Shown: piece after piece, positions 1-13,739 of the stretch
How the letters are laid out: every line of letters begins with the position of its first letter
Position numbering within the stretch: the stretch's first letter is position 1
Made by a program: the position numbers and the translations under genes
NCBI RefSeq assembly: GCF_025698545.1
Contig: NC_068569.1
Span: 8,990,001-9,054,000 of the forward strand
Source of the DNA: Gossypium raimondii
Taxonomy: Eukaryota > Streptophyta > Magnoliopsida > Malvales > Malvaceae
DNA length: 64,000 nt
Reading direction: 5' to 3'
The notes under the pieces: generated by a model
What the model was told of the DNA's origin: nothing
Seen by the model: the letters and a program-made list of their open reading frames with translations, nothing else
The model's database searches: none

Positions 1-1189
1 AATTTAAAATTAATTTAAAATATTACAATTTTATATGGATTGGTGCGCACTAATATAAGTCAGTATTGATTGAAATGGTTGAAACACGCCAAAATTTTAA
101 CTCAAATAGAACATATAAGACTTGATATCAGTGAAATAAGAACCAATTCCCAATTTTTAATCTTAAATATAAAATAAAAAAAGGGTTGCATGACAGCTCA
201 TTGAAGGGAACAAAGCAAAGAATTTGTCAGCATTTGATAATACCGTTAATGTCGTATCAAAACAAAAAAGAAGATTCTGAAGTCCAAAGTCTGGGTGGGA
301 GCTAATAATATTTAGAGCCGAGTAAATTTCATTTGGTTGAGAATATTCAGCAAAGTAGTTGTCACCATCATATAGTAGATAAGAGGATATGCATCAACGA
401 ACAGATACTTGGCCAAGCGAGGGAGGGAGGGTCCCACCTACTTCTTGTGGTTCATCCTCTACTCTCTAATAAGGCAGCAACAACACACACCCATATCCAA
501 CTCCTTTCCACTTTTTCTTTTCAACTAAACCTAATAAGCTGCCTCTTTTCACTTGTTCAAGGCTTCCATCCCTTGGAGCCCAAGTATAAAGTAAATTGAT
601 TGCCCAAAAATTCTCCTTCATACAACCCCCCCCCCCTTTACGTTTGTCTAAATTCGAGTTCAAATAGGTAGAGCAATCTAAACAAGCTACTATCATCATG
701 TAATCAAATTCAAAGTGATAACATATAGCCTACATAAATATCAGTAACAAAGTACAATTCCTAATAATAACAAATGAAGAATGCTAAGAGCGAAGAGAAA
801 GAAACCAAAAGATTGCATAACAGTAACACCATTTGCTGTATTCTTTATTAAACTGCCTGGAAAGATGAACAACTTTACAAAAAGCATGATATCAGCCAGT
901 ATCTTTCACTAATCTCACCCACGAAATCAAAGCAAAAGGTTGAAGGAAAAGAAAGTAAAAGAAAACTAACAGACTACAGTTACCGTTAAACTCAGAAGCC
1001 AAATCTTACATATGAAGCAAATCAGCCCCATACGACTTTGTTCAAATACGGATGCACTCCAACAGAATTTCACCAAATGAGAGATCCAACTTTGCATAAT
1101 AATTTTTTTTTTTTTAAAAGAAGCTGAAAAAGATGTTTGTGTCACATACAGTAAACAAAGGCTGCCCGAAACTCCCTGAATGCTTATTC
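1..1189. other. Intergenic DNA and 3' flank of the YTH gene
   Basis: AT-rich sequence. The part next to 1189 must hold the 3' UTR of the minus-strand YTH gene. Short open frames occur at 333-599 and 466-699, but they lack splice context or recognisable domains, and a homopolymer C run near 627-636 crosses one of them. Nothing else is supported here. Confidence 0.6.
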
Positions 1190-4100
1190 TTAACTTGCCT
1201 GAGCAGAAGAGGCTGCTGCTGTGATAACATCTTCAAGTTTAACCCTTGCACCTTTTGACCCATCAGAGGCAGAACTAGTTCTCTCAATAGCAGTGCCTTC
1301 CTTATTACCATCATCCAAGCACACAACTTGAGCAAAGCTCTTAGACATCTGCTTTATGAAATCGTTGGATAACGTAACAGTGTTTCTATGCTCACTTTCT
1401 CCAACAACCCCTACAGACATGAGGCTAGCTTGTTGTCTAGCCTTACGCTCTTGCATGGCCTTCTGTCTGTCCTCATAAAATTCAAAATCATCCAGGATTG
1501 ACATATCAGTTTCATAACTTTTAAAGATGCTCAACATCTCAAGTCCTTGCTCCAGTTTCACCTGCAAAATTTGACATTCACACAAGTAAAGAATTGTTGC
1601 AAGTGAAATACCTTCAAGCAACATCTTTTAAATCCTCAAAACTAAGTAAGAAGAAGCATGAAGAAATCAAAAGTTGCATAAGACATGTTATCCAATCAAT
1701 AAAGGAAAAGGAATGGCCTTAGGATTCGTAATACGACAGGAGGACAACAAAATGGTGGGGTAACATCCTCAATTACATCTGAGGGAGAGAGACTGATGCA
1801 GGTGAGGGCCACAGATCATATATAGATCAATGATCCTATCGATTCAGGAAAGAACACTTGATGACTACGGTTTTGTCGATAAAAAGAAGCTTTGGTATCA
1901 GAATTAGCACCTCATTCAGAAGGCTAAAAGGATAGGAGACCTGAACAAATTTTTAAAATAATTTTTTCAACAATTTAGTATTCAGAACCAAGATTTTCCC
2001 AGACAGAGAAGGAATAGGGAAATTATTCTAAGTAGTTCGAACTTTGAATTTAGCCAGTGATTGCCAGAGCATTAATAAAAAAAAAGTTCACTTGAATCTC
2101 ATGTAGCCATCTAATAAAAAATGCAGTTCAACAATTTGACCAACAAAGCACTATCAAATGAATGAACTCCGTCATTTATAGTAGTCATTTGAAACTGTAC
2201 CTCCTGAGTATCTCTACTGTTAGTCACAGGCTTATTATCATTATTTTCCAGTATGATGTGACGCAGCTGACTGTTTGGAACATCTTTGATAATATGCCAT
2301 TTGACAGGGAACTGCCCACTCCATTTATCTTGCTGCCAGTAATCCACACTCTTGTCAAAATCAACAGGTCCAACCATTTCTGCAACCCCACAGAACTGAG
2401 CACTAGCATTCACCTGCAACAATTGAGTAACATATATTTAACTGATATGAACTAGACAAAGTAAACAGTAAATACAATTTTTTTGTCTAAAATGTTAATA
2501 CCGAAAAGAAGAGAAACACTGGGCAATTGTCTTGATTCTCCATGGCCTCACGGTAGGCAGCATCTAACCTTTTGTTCCCATTAGGTGTACTAGCCCAAAC
2601 ACCATATTTGATACTCTTGTGAACATTATCTTCACTGTATGACTTGATTATGAAGAACTTAGCATCCTTGTAATCAGTAGGGAAATATGGTGTGTTGTAA
2701 GAATCATCGTGGATCTTCGCTGAAGATTTGTTGTTTTTATTATCATCGATAGAAGAATTATTATCAGCTGTGATTTGATTCTTAGGTTTTGAGGCCCTTG
2801 GCCCTCGGTTTTGCTCGCTAAGGATATCAAGAGCACCATTACAACCACATAGAGAGATGTCACTGTCTCTTCCACGTCGTCTTTTACCATCAAAAGATAG
2901 CCAGCCCCTGCTATTTGCTCCTAAACTAGGAACTGATGCATTTCCAAAACCAGCACCTTGATTCAGACCACTTTGCAGGTAGCCTCTGCTATAGGAGTTC
3001 ATTCCTGATCCTACTGGATAAAATGACCTTTGCTGCTGAGGTACCTGAAAAGGAAAAAAACAGATTGAATACTAAAATGGTATACTAATTTAAGACAATC
3101 AAAATGCTAGCTCGCTGCATATACCATCATTAAATGACTTGTGTACCAAATGTTAGTCATTTAAACATTTCTTGAGCTTAAATTTTCACAATTTGAGATA
3201 AATGAAAATATTAATCTAAAGGAGAAGAGAAAAACAGGAGTTGAATAAGTCATTATAGGGAGCATTAGGACTTCAATTTAATACGGTATGCTACAAGTCA
3301 TCTAAAAAGAAATCAACCAAGGACCTTGGTTGAATGTCTGATTTCTTCTGAAAGTATGCCACGTGCTGCAAGGACTTTCTAGTGTGACAGAACTTGACGG
3401 TTAAGGGAGAGAATCAGAGATAATTAGAGAATAGAAAGAAAATTTTGCAGGTTTTAGAGAGGTGAAAACACACAAATACAGAGACACACAAATTCAAGGC
3501 TCATCAGGCAAAATGATAATCGAGTGTTCCAAGTTTTCTGAGACATACATTGTTAATTCTAAAGTAAAACAATAAAGAATATGTGGTTAACAAATAGCAG
3601 AAGGATATAGTTATTTCTTATTTGATATATGATATACATTTTTTCAGTAATAAGGATACAATGAGTCCATTCGCCCCATCTAAACCTCTAATAAATGAAG
3701 CACAACATAGCAACCAGCCTCTGTTAAAAGAGCATAATGATTTGACACTATTTACCAGGCAGATAGATATACTAGATTTATCCAACTTGAACTACATGAG
3801 AATGAATTTTTTATTTTGACATATTCCACTACATATGAACTTCATATTTGCCATATGCTATTTATTTTGGTTAAGCTGAAGGTAAAAAATGGAATTAGAA
3901 GTTGCCCCTCTCTGCCAACTTTGACAGCAGATGAGAAACCCATATTCTTAAGACCATACTGACTTGCTAAATCAGCAGCCAAAAAGTTAAAAACCCATAA
4001 ACCAGAATAATAAATAAACACAAAATAAGACCTCCAAAAGCACTAACAAATATACATACCATTGGAACATTCTGCCCAATTGGCCCAATTGGCCCAATAG

Positions 4101-5799
4101 GCTGGGGAGATACTGCAGGCGATATAGGAGTCAAAGATCTCTGTCTGTCAGAAGGCCTCGACCAATCAGACCAAAGTCCTCCAGACCTGAATCCATCAAA
4201 ACCTTGCGGTAAATCATTAAATCCTAGGGTACCGGGATTTCCAGGTAAACTGCCTCTACCAAAAGATCCCAATGGAGTGGGATAACTAGGCCTTGGTCCA
4301 AAAAGCATGTTATCACCTTGTTGGTCAACATTAACTAATGTGGTTAGCTCTGGTTGTGAAACTGAAGATGGTGAAGAAATATAAGGCATACTCGGAGGAA
4401 CAAGCTGCTGATAATATGGTGGTCCAGAGAATGGAAATTGATGTGGGGAGTACAACTGTGCATCACCACCTACAGAAGGCAAAGGAGTTGAGACCGGGGA
4501 ATATGGCCCATACGGCATTTGAGGATTGTAGCCATATCCAGGGTGGAAGACAAGTGATGGATTATCATTGAAGACACCCTAGTTAAGATAAAAATGTCAC
4601 GCAAAAAGACAGAAAATTTAATCATTCAAAAAAAGCCTACACAGATGAAAGGAGAGATTCTCACCAGAGATCCAAGTTCTAGTCCCTCAGCATTGACATA
4701 CGGTGGATATTCATCCCATTCACCAGCAGAGTTGTCATAACCTGCTCTCAGATTTAGAAAAATTCCCCCATGTTAATTTCTATTTCACATATCTACTGAT
4801 CTCAAACCAGGAAATGCAATGCATTGGAGAAATCAAAAGGTTTCTACACAAATGAGTGGTTCTTTTCCCTGCATAGTTGTCCAAATACAGAAATCTCTCA
4901 AAAGTAACATGCACTACTATCTAGCCCATTTAGTAAGAATTCAATTAAACAGGATTTACAAAATCAAGATAAATAAAAGAATTAAGCATCTTCATGTTTT
5001 CAAGTTTCAACCGTTACAAGTTTTGCCATTCCAATTCAAGAACCTATAGCTTAAGAACATTAAAACCAGAGGAGGAGAAAGATAAACCAAAATCCTGGTT
5101 CCTCTTTTACATAGAAAACCAACTTAAAAGCCAATATTTAATTCCCTTTTAGCAATCAATTAAATACAAAACACAGAAGACTTCAGATTTTCGTAATATG
5201 ATTCTTCTATAACATGATTCACACGGTATAAGCTTTTTCATACATTCTCCTAGCTCAATTAGCATTACATGGATCAGAGAGTGATATCCAAGAACTAGAA
5301 CGATAAGGGCAGCTGAGCATTGAACAAGAAAAAAACTGCCGTGTTACCAGCCATAAATGCAACCAGAGACTAGATTTTCAACTGGAATTTTTTAATACAA
5401 GGTTCAGCCAGACTGGCCCAGATTTAAAATAGACCCAAAAAGAGAGAAGATTAACCTCTGTAATAGAAAGCCTGAGGCTGAGGTGCATAGATTGTAGGTG
5501 AGTAGACGTTACGGTCTCCAGCTGACGCAAATGATCCAGATTGACCAGCGCCATCCCTGGGATGAGCTACTGGGGCAGCATCTTGAGAGGAATTAGGAGA
5601 AACCAACGTCATACTTTTTGTTGGAAGAGGCTGTTAAAGAGAAAATTAAATGAAGGTCAATAGTGAGAATATTTTCTTTAAACTGACCGACAGAAACAAA
5701 TGAAAGAAAGTAAAAAATAAAAGGAAGAGCATGTCATCAACTCACAACTACCTGCTCCTTCACATTTTCTGGATCAGCTTGTTGCTCTTCTGCATCCAT
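1190..5799 (-). CDS. YTH-domain m6A reader, ECT (evolutionarily conserved C-terminal region) family
   Basis: Coding exons on the minus strand, 5' to 3': 5799-5752, 5630-5456, 4741-4665, 4578-4060, 3044-2502, 2413-2201, 1561-1190. All junctions are GT/AG and the phases add up to 648 residues, close to Arabidopsis ECT2-type proteins. The first ~400 residues are a disordered, Pro/Tyr/Gly/Ser-rich region with a GEWDEYPPY motif, as in ECT proteins. The YTH domain starts near residue 402 ([11 protein letters not shown]) and ends near 540. The three tryptophans expected to form the aromatic cage for N6-methyladenosine are present: one in YGVWAS (about 423) and two in YWQQDKW (about 480 and 485). By family knowledge it binds m6A-modified mRNA in the cytoplasm. 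The start at 5799 gives [12 protein letters not shown]; an upstream ATG at 6846 lies in a separate leader exon and does not join in frame to it. The exact family member is not settled. Confidence 0.93.
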
Positions 5800-6959
5800 G
5801 ATCAGTATGCTCAGTGACTAAGTAGAGTCTTAGAAACACAGGCAGTACAAATTATTGACCAACCAAAGCTAAATTCGAGGACAGGTAAACTTGAAGCTAT
5901 GAATATGTGCGCGCAAATCCACGCGTGCACACCTATTCACATTATAAACAAAGAACATGAATAATTTTTTAAAGAAAAGAGTGGTTCTTCACATATCAAA
6001 AGACTTAGGCTCAGCATATATCTGTAGGATGACAACATCAAAATGATAAGGCCAAATCCCAAACCCTCGTATGCAATAATAACGAACTAGCCAGTCACTC
6101 AATATTAAACAGAACCACACACAAGATATATTGGATGAAGCTTCTTTTATTAACACTGTCATGCACATTTCACCTCATTTTCTCCCAGTCTGACAGAGAA
6201 ACAATATTTTTAAGAAAATTCCACAAGGTCAAGCATACTATATAATAGGATATAAAGACCAAGGATCATTGTAATAAACTACAATTGTTCATTAGATTTC
6301 CGGTAAACCGTATATTCTGCAATCTGTTTGTCATTTTGTTGATAAGTATGATTTGAGGAAGTTCACTGTGACACCAGACTACATCTTTTTTCTTCTCAAC
6401 CTCGATTGGCACTCTTTTCTTAAAAAAAACAACAAATGAATGAACTAGTCATAGGATTCTTAGCGTTCGTAGCAAAGTATTTAAAATAAGAGAATTAAAG
6501 AACAAAAGAAGAGAATTTTGCAATAATTTCTTTCTGTTAAGAAGACCCAGATCCCAGATCTTAACAAGAGGATCAAGCCCCATATATTTACCTATAGAGA
6601 AATAAAAGTGAACCAACACAGCAGATCAGTCAAAGGCCCCAAGATTCAACCACACAACAGACAAACTGACCATCCAATTCCAATTGAATTGTAGTAATAA
6701 TAATAAATAAAAGCTTGAAACCTCGTGAAATCGAAAGCCACATAAAGGAGAAAGGAAAACCATATAAAAGCAAAACGTAAAACAGAAAGAAAAAAAAATT
6801 AAGTGGTAGTAGAGGTACCAGGGTTACGATCTGGGGTTGCCGCCATGAATCTTCTCTGAAACAGAAAGGAAACAAAGAAAAGAAAGAAAGATTGGCCTCA
6901 ACAGCTACAAACTGAGACAGTGTATTTTCTGTTTCTGCTTCCATATATCATTTACTTAT
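5800..6959 (-). promoter_or_regulatory. 5' leader intron and leader exon of the YTH gene, with an upstream ATG
   Basis: Between the first coding exon and about 6.95 kb lies what looks like a long leader intron. A short upstream exon is suggested by an ATG at 6846-6844 followed by about nine codons and a donor-like GT at 6818-6817. Splicing this exon to a TAG acceptor just before the YTH start would put the upstream ATG out of frame with the main protein, so it would act as an upstream ORF. Leader introns and uORFs are common in plant RNA-binding protein genes. Transcript data are absent, so this is inference. Confidence 0.4.
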
Positions 6960-8105
6960 TCATCTATATTATATATTTTGCAAAACCAAAACGAAAACCG
7001 TCTTTGCCTTTGCCTTCCTTTGCCTTGTCTTCCTTTACTTTTACTGAAATTTATCACCCGCCCCTCAGTAAATAAAATAAATATGGAGATATTTGAAATT
7101 AGCGTATTACTTGAATTTCATACTTTTTTTTAGTGCATGATTAACTCCTTAACTTTATCAGCTTCAACCAATCATTTTGCACCACATGTCTAATATTTAA
7201 TATTTAAATAAATTATTTTTAATTCAAATTTAAAAATAAAGTAATTTGCTCCTTTTTCTTCTCTCCCGAGATCCTTCAAATTCTCTGTAACACTTTAAGA
7301 ATTCAAGAATGACTGAACCCAAAAAATCTATTAAACAAGTATCACATTTGAACTCATTACCATCCCTATTTCTTGAACAAAGTTGCAATCCACATTAGTG
7401 GCAAAAGGAGGATTAATTTTCCCTTTAATATTCAAGTCTTCTTCTTCACTCCGCACCTCCACCATCTTCATTTTTCATGTTCCGTCTTCAAAACCCATTC
7501 AGCCTTTCTTCTCGTGTTCCTTCTTCTTCACACCCTTAATATTTTGTCCTTGTGATTTGAACAAAAACCCAACATGTGTTCAGTGAGTCCAATGGTGTTG
7601 TAGATCGATTGTTAAAACTTATTAAAGAGCAGAACTAGCGCCTATTTACATACAAAGTTCCACCAACTTCCTTAATCAGTACAGAAAGACACCATGAGTT
7701 TATCATATATGAGTGAATCTAAAATAGTGTTTTCCCAGTCCTATATTGAGACTTATTTATAAAAAAAAAAAAAAAAAACCAACAACAACGACTCAACCAG
7801 TTGAGATTTGGAGTTTCTAAAAGGTAGCTTTGAAAGGATTTCCAATAACAATTCATCAAAAAAGAAAAAAAGTTTTCAACGGTGAATCTGCTTTTGCCAC
7901 TAAATCTAAACTCTTATTTCTTATTTTGCCTACTTCACTAAACATCTTTGGATGTTGATTGTGGGTTTTTAGAATCTAAAAGTTGGTTTTTGGTTGAAAA
8001 TGGGAGAAGAAACCAGTTTGGAGAGAGAATATGAGTTAATTAATTAAAACTTTTTATAATAAAATTAAGGGTATTGTCACTTAATTATAATAAAATTAAT
8101 GGTTG
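6960..8105. other. Intergenic spacer, AT-rich
   Basis: No coding region is supported. Small open frames near 7373-7586 are low-complexity (Phe/Leu/Ser rich) and overlap each other in two frames. A poly-A run lies near 7762-7780. The part nearest 6960 must contain the promoter of the minus-strand YTH gene, but I see no convincing TATA box. Confidence 0.5.
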
Positions 8106-9093
8106 AAAATGTTTCCTTTATTTTACTGAAAATAATTTCTCTAAAATTATTTACTTTTTAGAATAGTTAATATTTTCTCGTATTTGGATAAATTTGTGTA
8201 AAATATTTTTCATTCTTTAGTAAATTCCTTGAAAATATTTCATAAAAGTTGTTTTCATTAAACAAACATACATTTGATATTTATGATAAAGAGTTTAAAT
8301 GAAGTTGTGGATTGATTATAAAGTGATATTAAGATGAAATTATAGTAAATAATTAATCTTCATGACGTTAAGGATTAAATTGTAAACTATGAAATTTATA
8401 ATTGAAACAAGAGAAGTGGTATGCATGAAAATTTGTTATGTGAAATAAGATATTATAATGAATTATTTGATTAAAGTGCTTATATGGTGAAAAATAAATT
8501 ACATGACAATAGGAACTAAATTAAAATTGTACGAAATTTAAGTATGAAACAAATTAATATGTGAATGAGGAAATCATGATAAAAGTTTAATAAACGTGTT
8601 ATGAGATGATGAAATATGCATAAAATGTGGTAAAAGTGAAATTGTGGAAAAATATGGAATTTTTATGATGACAAGGACTAAATTGTTAAACTTGAGAAAA
8701 TATGTGGTTGAAATAATAGAAGTGAAATATATATAAATTTAATATGTGAAACAAGATATTGAGATAAATTATGTGACTAAATTGTAACAAGAAAGAAAAT
8801 TGATTTAATATGATTAATTAGCAAATATTGAACTTTTATGACAAAAGGGATTAAGTTGAAAAGTTATGAAAGTTTATAAAAATATTTGATAAGTGAAGAA
8901 TGTAGTATAGAATGTTACAGTGAACAAAGCCTTATCAATTTGAAAAATGTCTTACAGAAAAAAATTTGGTAAGACATTTACGGGAATAAGCAGGTAATTT
9001 TACGTTGACCATCTTATTTTACATGAAACAGACTTCGGAAAAGGTTGAAAATATTTTTTGTAAAAGCTTTTATGTTCAAACAAACGGAGCCTT
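8106..9093. mobile_element. Degenerate MITE-like element with internal ~160-bp repeats
   Basis: The left edge (near 8110-8280) and right edge (near 8930-9093) carry related AAAATATTTT/TTACTGAAAA-type sequence in inverted sense. Both also resemble parts of 26100-26240 and 48198-48796, so this looks like one dispersed inverted-repeat family. The right edge ends in CAAACAAACGGAGCC and the left contains AAACAAACATAC. The centre is filled by diverged tandem units (separate entry). No open frame and no clean target-site duplication were found. Confidence 0.4.
8330..8900. repeat. Diverged tandem repeat, period about 140-175 bp
   Basis: A motif of the form ATGACnnnAGGAnTAAATTG recurs near 8362, 8503, 8665 and 8838. 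Between copies there are shared tracts such as GTGAAACAAGATATT and GTATGAAACAA. This gives about four diverged units. Similar GGACTAAATTG tracts occur near 59944 in the LTR-like block, so it probably derives from transposable elements. Confidence 0.5.
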
Positions 9094-9104
9094 AGACACT
9101 CAAA

Positions 9105-9545
9105 ATAAAAGTTTGTAATTTATTTTGGTCACTTTTGTTAAAATCACAAACGATAAACTGACATGGTAGTTAAAAAATTGTTATAATAACAAATTTAGCA
9201 TTTAATTTTTACATATTATGTCGATTTAATCATAACTTAAAAAATTAACCCTCAAAATTTATAAATGTTTTCAAGTTGATCCTAATTCTAAAAAGTTTAA
9301 ATAAATATATAAATATATAAAAACGAATAAATACTCATGCAAAATCAAAACATTTGTAAATTTTGAGGGTTAATTTTTTAAAGTTATGATTAAATTGACA
9401 TAATATGTAAAACTTGAGGGCTAAATTTATTATTATATATCGATATTTTAACTGCCATGCCAGCTTGTTGTTTGTGGCTTTAATGGAAGTGAACAAAGTT
9501 ACTGAACTATGTAACGTAGGTGCTAAAATTGCAAACTTTTTATTT
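9105..9545. repeat. Long imperfect inverted repeat (MITE-like)
   Basis: The left arm (about 9105-9270) and right arm (about 9355-9545) are reverse complements with scattered mismatches. Examples are TTAACCCTCAAAATTTATAA near 9246 against its complement near 9357, and CAAACGATAAACTGACATGG against a complement near 9450-9470. The spacer is short and AT-rich. This is the architecture of a MITE with long terminal inverted repeats. I could not fix the ends or a target-site duplication. Confidence 0.55.
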
Positions 9546-10894
9546 TAAGTGCCTAAAATAAAAATTGATTATAGTTGGGTGATTATCTGAGCAGTTTACC
9601 TAAAATTTAAAAAATTAAAATTAAAATTATATTATTTTGTTAATACACTTGGCATGATCTGGTTGGTTGAAGATGATAAAGTTTACTAAGTTAACTTAGT
9701 AGGTCCAAAAAACTTTTAAACACCAAATAAATTCAAATTGACAAGATAGTATAAATGAAGTATTTTACGTTAAAAAGTGTTTTTTAATATGTTGATTGAT
9801 TTGTGTTGTATATAGATTTTGTATATTTCTTCGTCTTTATTAATTTTGTAGCCTATTTAATATTATTTAAATAATTTCAAAACTTAAGGTATATTTAACT
9901 ATACATTAAATATTAAATGGTTAATTAAGTTAATATAACTCATCAATTGGATTTTAATTTAATTAAAAATTATTAATACATAACAATTTTATAAAATAAT
10001 AAATGGTGTTACAAAATAAATTAAGTTTTTAATCTTTTATATTAAATTTAAAAATATATAAAGGTGATATGACGAAATATTATGATTTATGATATTTTAA
10101 TTTTATTATTTTAATTAAACCTCATTTATTAATATGTATTTTTATAAATATATTTTAGATTATTTTTTAGTTTTATATATAAATTTGATGCGTTTTTTTT
10201 CTTTTATGAATTCATATCATTATCACATTATTTTTATGTTATGTTATACTTTAACAATATTTCATGTGATATATTGTAAGTGACTTATTATATAATTATT
10301 TATCCTTAATATTCTTTTTAAAATATACTAATTGTTTGTTTTAATATTATTAAAATAAAATTTATTGTATCTACAAATTAATTAGAAATCTTTTTAATCT
10401 AAAATTGAATTAAAAATATAAAAATAATTGTTAAAAGTTACGTAATAATGATCGCTTCACCGAATTTGCCATGTTTGTGTCAATGTTTTAAAATATATAT
10501 TATATTCTTCCTTTTTCAAAAATATTTTATAGGATTTGAAAATTAGTAAATTATTTATAAAAGAGATCAATTTTTAAATTCGAATTAAATATGCATTTTT
10601 TTAGAGTTAAAATGTAATTTTATCGTTGCATTAGTTCGTAATTAAAATTTTATCATTTTAAGGATCACAATGCAATTTAACCATTTAAAAGAATGTGATA
10701 ATTTTGATTTTAGGGCATGTTATTGTTTTTAGAGAAATGAAAAGAATGTAAAGGAGGAGGGAGAGCATGGAATAATAGAGGTCAAATTGTATTTATCTTT
10801 TATTTAAATATTTCAATGTAATAATTTGACGCTACTTCTGTTAGAGACATAGGAAGGGCGGATTGAAGCCCTGATACGTTTGAGTGATATACGT
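9546..10894. other. Very AT-rich intergenic DNA
   Basis: No gene, RNA or bounded element is visible. The last part, adjoining 10895, is the 3' flank of the minus-strand transporter. Confidence 0.5.
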
Positions 10895-12626
10895 CTAAAC
10901 AGGTTGACACTTCTGCTTAACGTCATCACTCAACTTCCGACCTTTCGTCTCTATTGGGATCAGCAAAATGGATACCCCTGATAAAATTATGATCACCTCA
11001 AACATCCCTATGGCAGCTGTTTCGTGACATCCCTGCACTAATGCTACTGCTACGTAGGGGCACACCATCCCTCCAATTCTTCCCATCGAGCTTGCCGCTC
11101 CAAAGCCCGTTGATCTTACCGCCGTCGGATATATCTACATATTGTTATGAATTCCAACAAATCAACTGCTTGCATTGCAAGTCAGCAGAGAAACTCATTG
11201 ATTCAAAGTTTTTTTAATTTTTACCTCAGGAGCATATATAAACAATGTGGTGAAGGTTGCAGTGATGCATATTCGAGAGCCGAAGAGAAGCCCCGTTGTT
11301 ACCATTTCAGACTGCTGGAATACCAAGGGGAATATCAGGACGCAACAGATGAAGAACAAAACTGCCATCGAAAGCCTACGACCCACTCGATCTACTGTCA
11401 ATGCTACTATGATGAGCCCCGGAAACTCTATGCAACCAAATCAAACGTCAAATTAATTAAACCCAAGTAGATGAAATTAGTATATATATATATGAGTGAG
11501 AGTGAGACTTGAAGCACCTGCAAAAGTGGTGATGAAAACATCTTTGTAGTTAACATCATCGGTTTCTTCGGCTTTCACTTTGTGGCCGGCGCATGCACTG
11601 CGTCCGGCGTTTAGCTCGGTTGTGAGCAACACTAGGCCATAGTAGGAAAATGAATTTCCAAAGAAGACAACCCATAAGAGTAGGGTTGGCCTGATTAATT
11701 CTCGTGAAAGAAGCTTTAATATGGTTGTCAGGGCTCCTTGTTTATGCCTCTTTGTAGGAGTTGAATCTTGGTCGGACGCAACTACGTCGTCATCAGAAAC
11801 AAGGGTTCCAGAAGGCACTTCGGTGCCATTGACTTTAGCTATTCTGTCCAGAATAGTCATGGCCTCCTTTATCTTACCGTTCAAGCAGAGGTATCTCGGT
11901 GACTCGGGTGTGCATAAATAGAAGATAAGGAGACCAAATGAAGGGATGGAAGAAAAAGCAAGCAGCCATCTCCAACCCAGTGTTGGCATCACAGCCCATG
12001 CGATGGAAGCTTCAAAAACAGCGCCCACAGTCCAAAATGCTTGGAAAACAACCATCCAAGTGCCTCTGTTTGGGGGAGGAATGAACTCTAGCAGCCAAGA
12101 GCAAAGCACAGGCCCTCCTCCCAACCCAATACCCACCACACAACGAAGAACCAGCAATGTGGCGTAATTTGGTGAGAAGGAACTCATAAAGCCTGCTAAA
12201 GTAGTGACCAGTGCGGTCATAAGGAAACCTTTCCTGAGGTGATACATGTATATCTATATCAAATTCTCGTGCAGCAGTGCGTGGGTATTAAAATGTGGTG
12301 TTAAATAGACAATTGAAGCAGAGATTTGAGTGCAGAAAGTGTTCCCACCTTCTTCCATATTTATCTGCGATTACACCCCAAGAATAGGCTCCGACTAGCA
12401 TACCGATGAATACCACACTAGTTATCAAGCTTTGTTCTTTGGCTGAAAGACGCCATATTCTTTTAAGTACTGGTCCTATAAACGACAAAAGCATCATTTC
12501 CATGGCTTCTGAGACCCAAGCCAGTGCAGCATAAGCAAGCACAAAATACTGGTATTTGCCAAACCCCAAGGTCAAAAGTGCATCGTCCACAGTGAATGTG
12601 TCTCCTCCTCCCCCTCCTCCCATCAT
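10895..12626 (-). CDS. MFS transporter, organic cation/carnitine transporter 7 (OCT7/NiaP) type
   Basis: Minus-strand coding exons, 5' to 3': 12626-12349, 12233-11518, 11427-11225, 11134-10895, with GT/AG junctions; they total 478 residues. Major-facilitator signatures are in order: an N-terminal cytoplasmic stretch (TFTVDDALLTLGFGKYQY), a D-x-Y-G-R-R loop between helices 2 and 3, GIGLGGGPV, the PESPRYL motif after helix 6, a central hydrophilic loop, a second DRVGRR motif, and ETKGRKL near the C terminus. These fit twelve transmembrane helices. Relatives of Arabidopsis OCT7 and bacterial NiaP are reported to move nicotinate-like or carnitine-like cations. The substrate here is inferred from family only. 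The protein runs intact with no stops. The poly-Gly tract after the start comes from a GGA repeat and may vary in length. Confidence 0.92.
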
Positions 12627-13739
12627 GCCAACTGCTCCAAAATCAGGTTAGACAAATCTAATATATCACCACATTTGCTTCAACATATATACCGTTTTAT
12701 TAATGTTGAACCACTTGACGTATCTAAACATAAATTTTAACACTTGAGCTATTCAATAATATTATCGATCTTCCTACTGCCAAAACCTTCACAAGCATTT
12801 TGTTTTTTAAATTACATTACTTTTTATTGAATTCAAACTAAATAATTTAGAATTAACCGTGTTTTTCTTTTGTGTGTAAATATCACTTAACTGGTGAAAT
12901 TAAGTACTAGTCCTTACATTGATTATCAGAACACAAACAAAGTGATAAGAAATCAAATTACAAGATTTTCAGAATCATAATATGAAAGAATAGGAGGAAG
13001 GTTGATTGGACAATATCATGGAGCAACTAGAAATAAAACGAAAAATAACCTGATTCAGGCTTCAAGGTAAGGAAATGCAAACGTTAAATGAAGTTAAAAA
13101 TTTCGTCGATGATCAGAATCTTTTCTTTGTTGTTAATAAATCTTCTTCTGTTTTTTTCACGGTTGGGTCTGTATCGTTTTTTAAGAATAAAAAGGGGGGA
13201 AACAATAATACTTTATTGGTTTTTAAAAAATAAAACATTAAAAATAAGTCGGTTTTGTTTGTTGTGCCTGTCCGGATTTTCTCAAGGTGGTTTTGACGAA
13301 TTCAATAGTGTATGTCGGACTTCCTTCAAATTAAAATCAGAGTAGATCCATGGTTTTAGGAACATGTTAACTTTTTCCTACTTCTTAAACTAGCCTTTCC
13401 CTTTCCTTGGTTTTTTTTAGAATATTATTACACCTGGTTTTTTCAAAGCTTCCTTTTTTGAGTGAATGGATTGTATCCAATCCAATCATAGGCCCATTAG
13501 TAATCCTTTAACATACGAGCAGGAATGCAGGATGGCTTCGGCTTTGCCCACTATCTTGTTTATACAAAAGAATAAATTTACCATTTTATTTAAAAATAAA
13601 ATAAGTAAAATTATAATCAAACATACTTTAAGGCCCAACTTAAATTATTTTTAAATGAAGAAAAAATATTATAATTTAATAATATAAATAGTTTGTGTTT
13701 TTATATCATTCAATTCAATTCATCTAACTTATTAATTAA
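12627..13739. other. Promoter side of the transporter and intergenic DNA
   Basis: The region upstream of the transporter start contains AT-rich TATATATA-type sequence near 12682-12692 on the transcribed side, a possible TATA element. A short open frame at 13088-13345 and another at 13466-13654 have no recognisable domain and sit in low-complexity sequence, so I do not call them genes. Confidence 0.4.

Noticed and set aside
6819-6846. Alternative protein start of the YTH gene (ATGGCGGCAACCCC)
   Set aside because: Joining this exon to the next through the visible acceptor gives a different frame from [10 protein letters not shown], so it is better read as a leader ATG.
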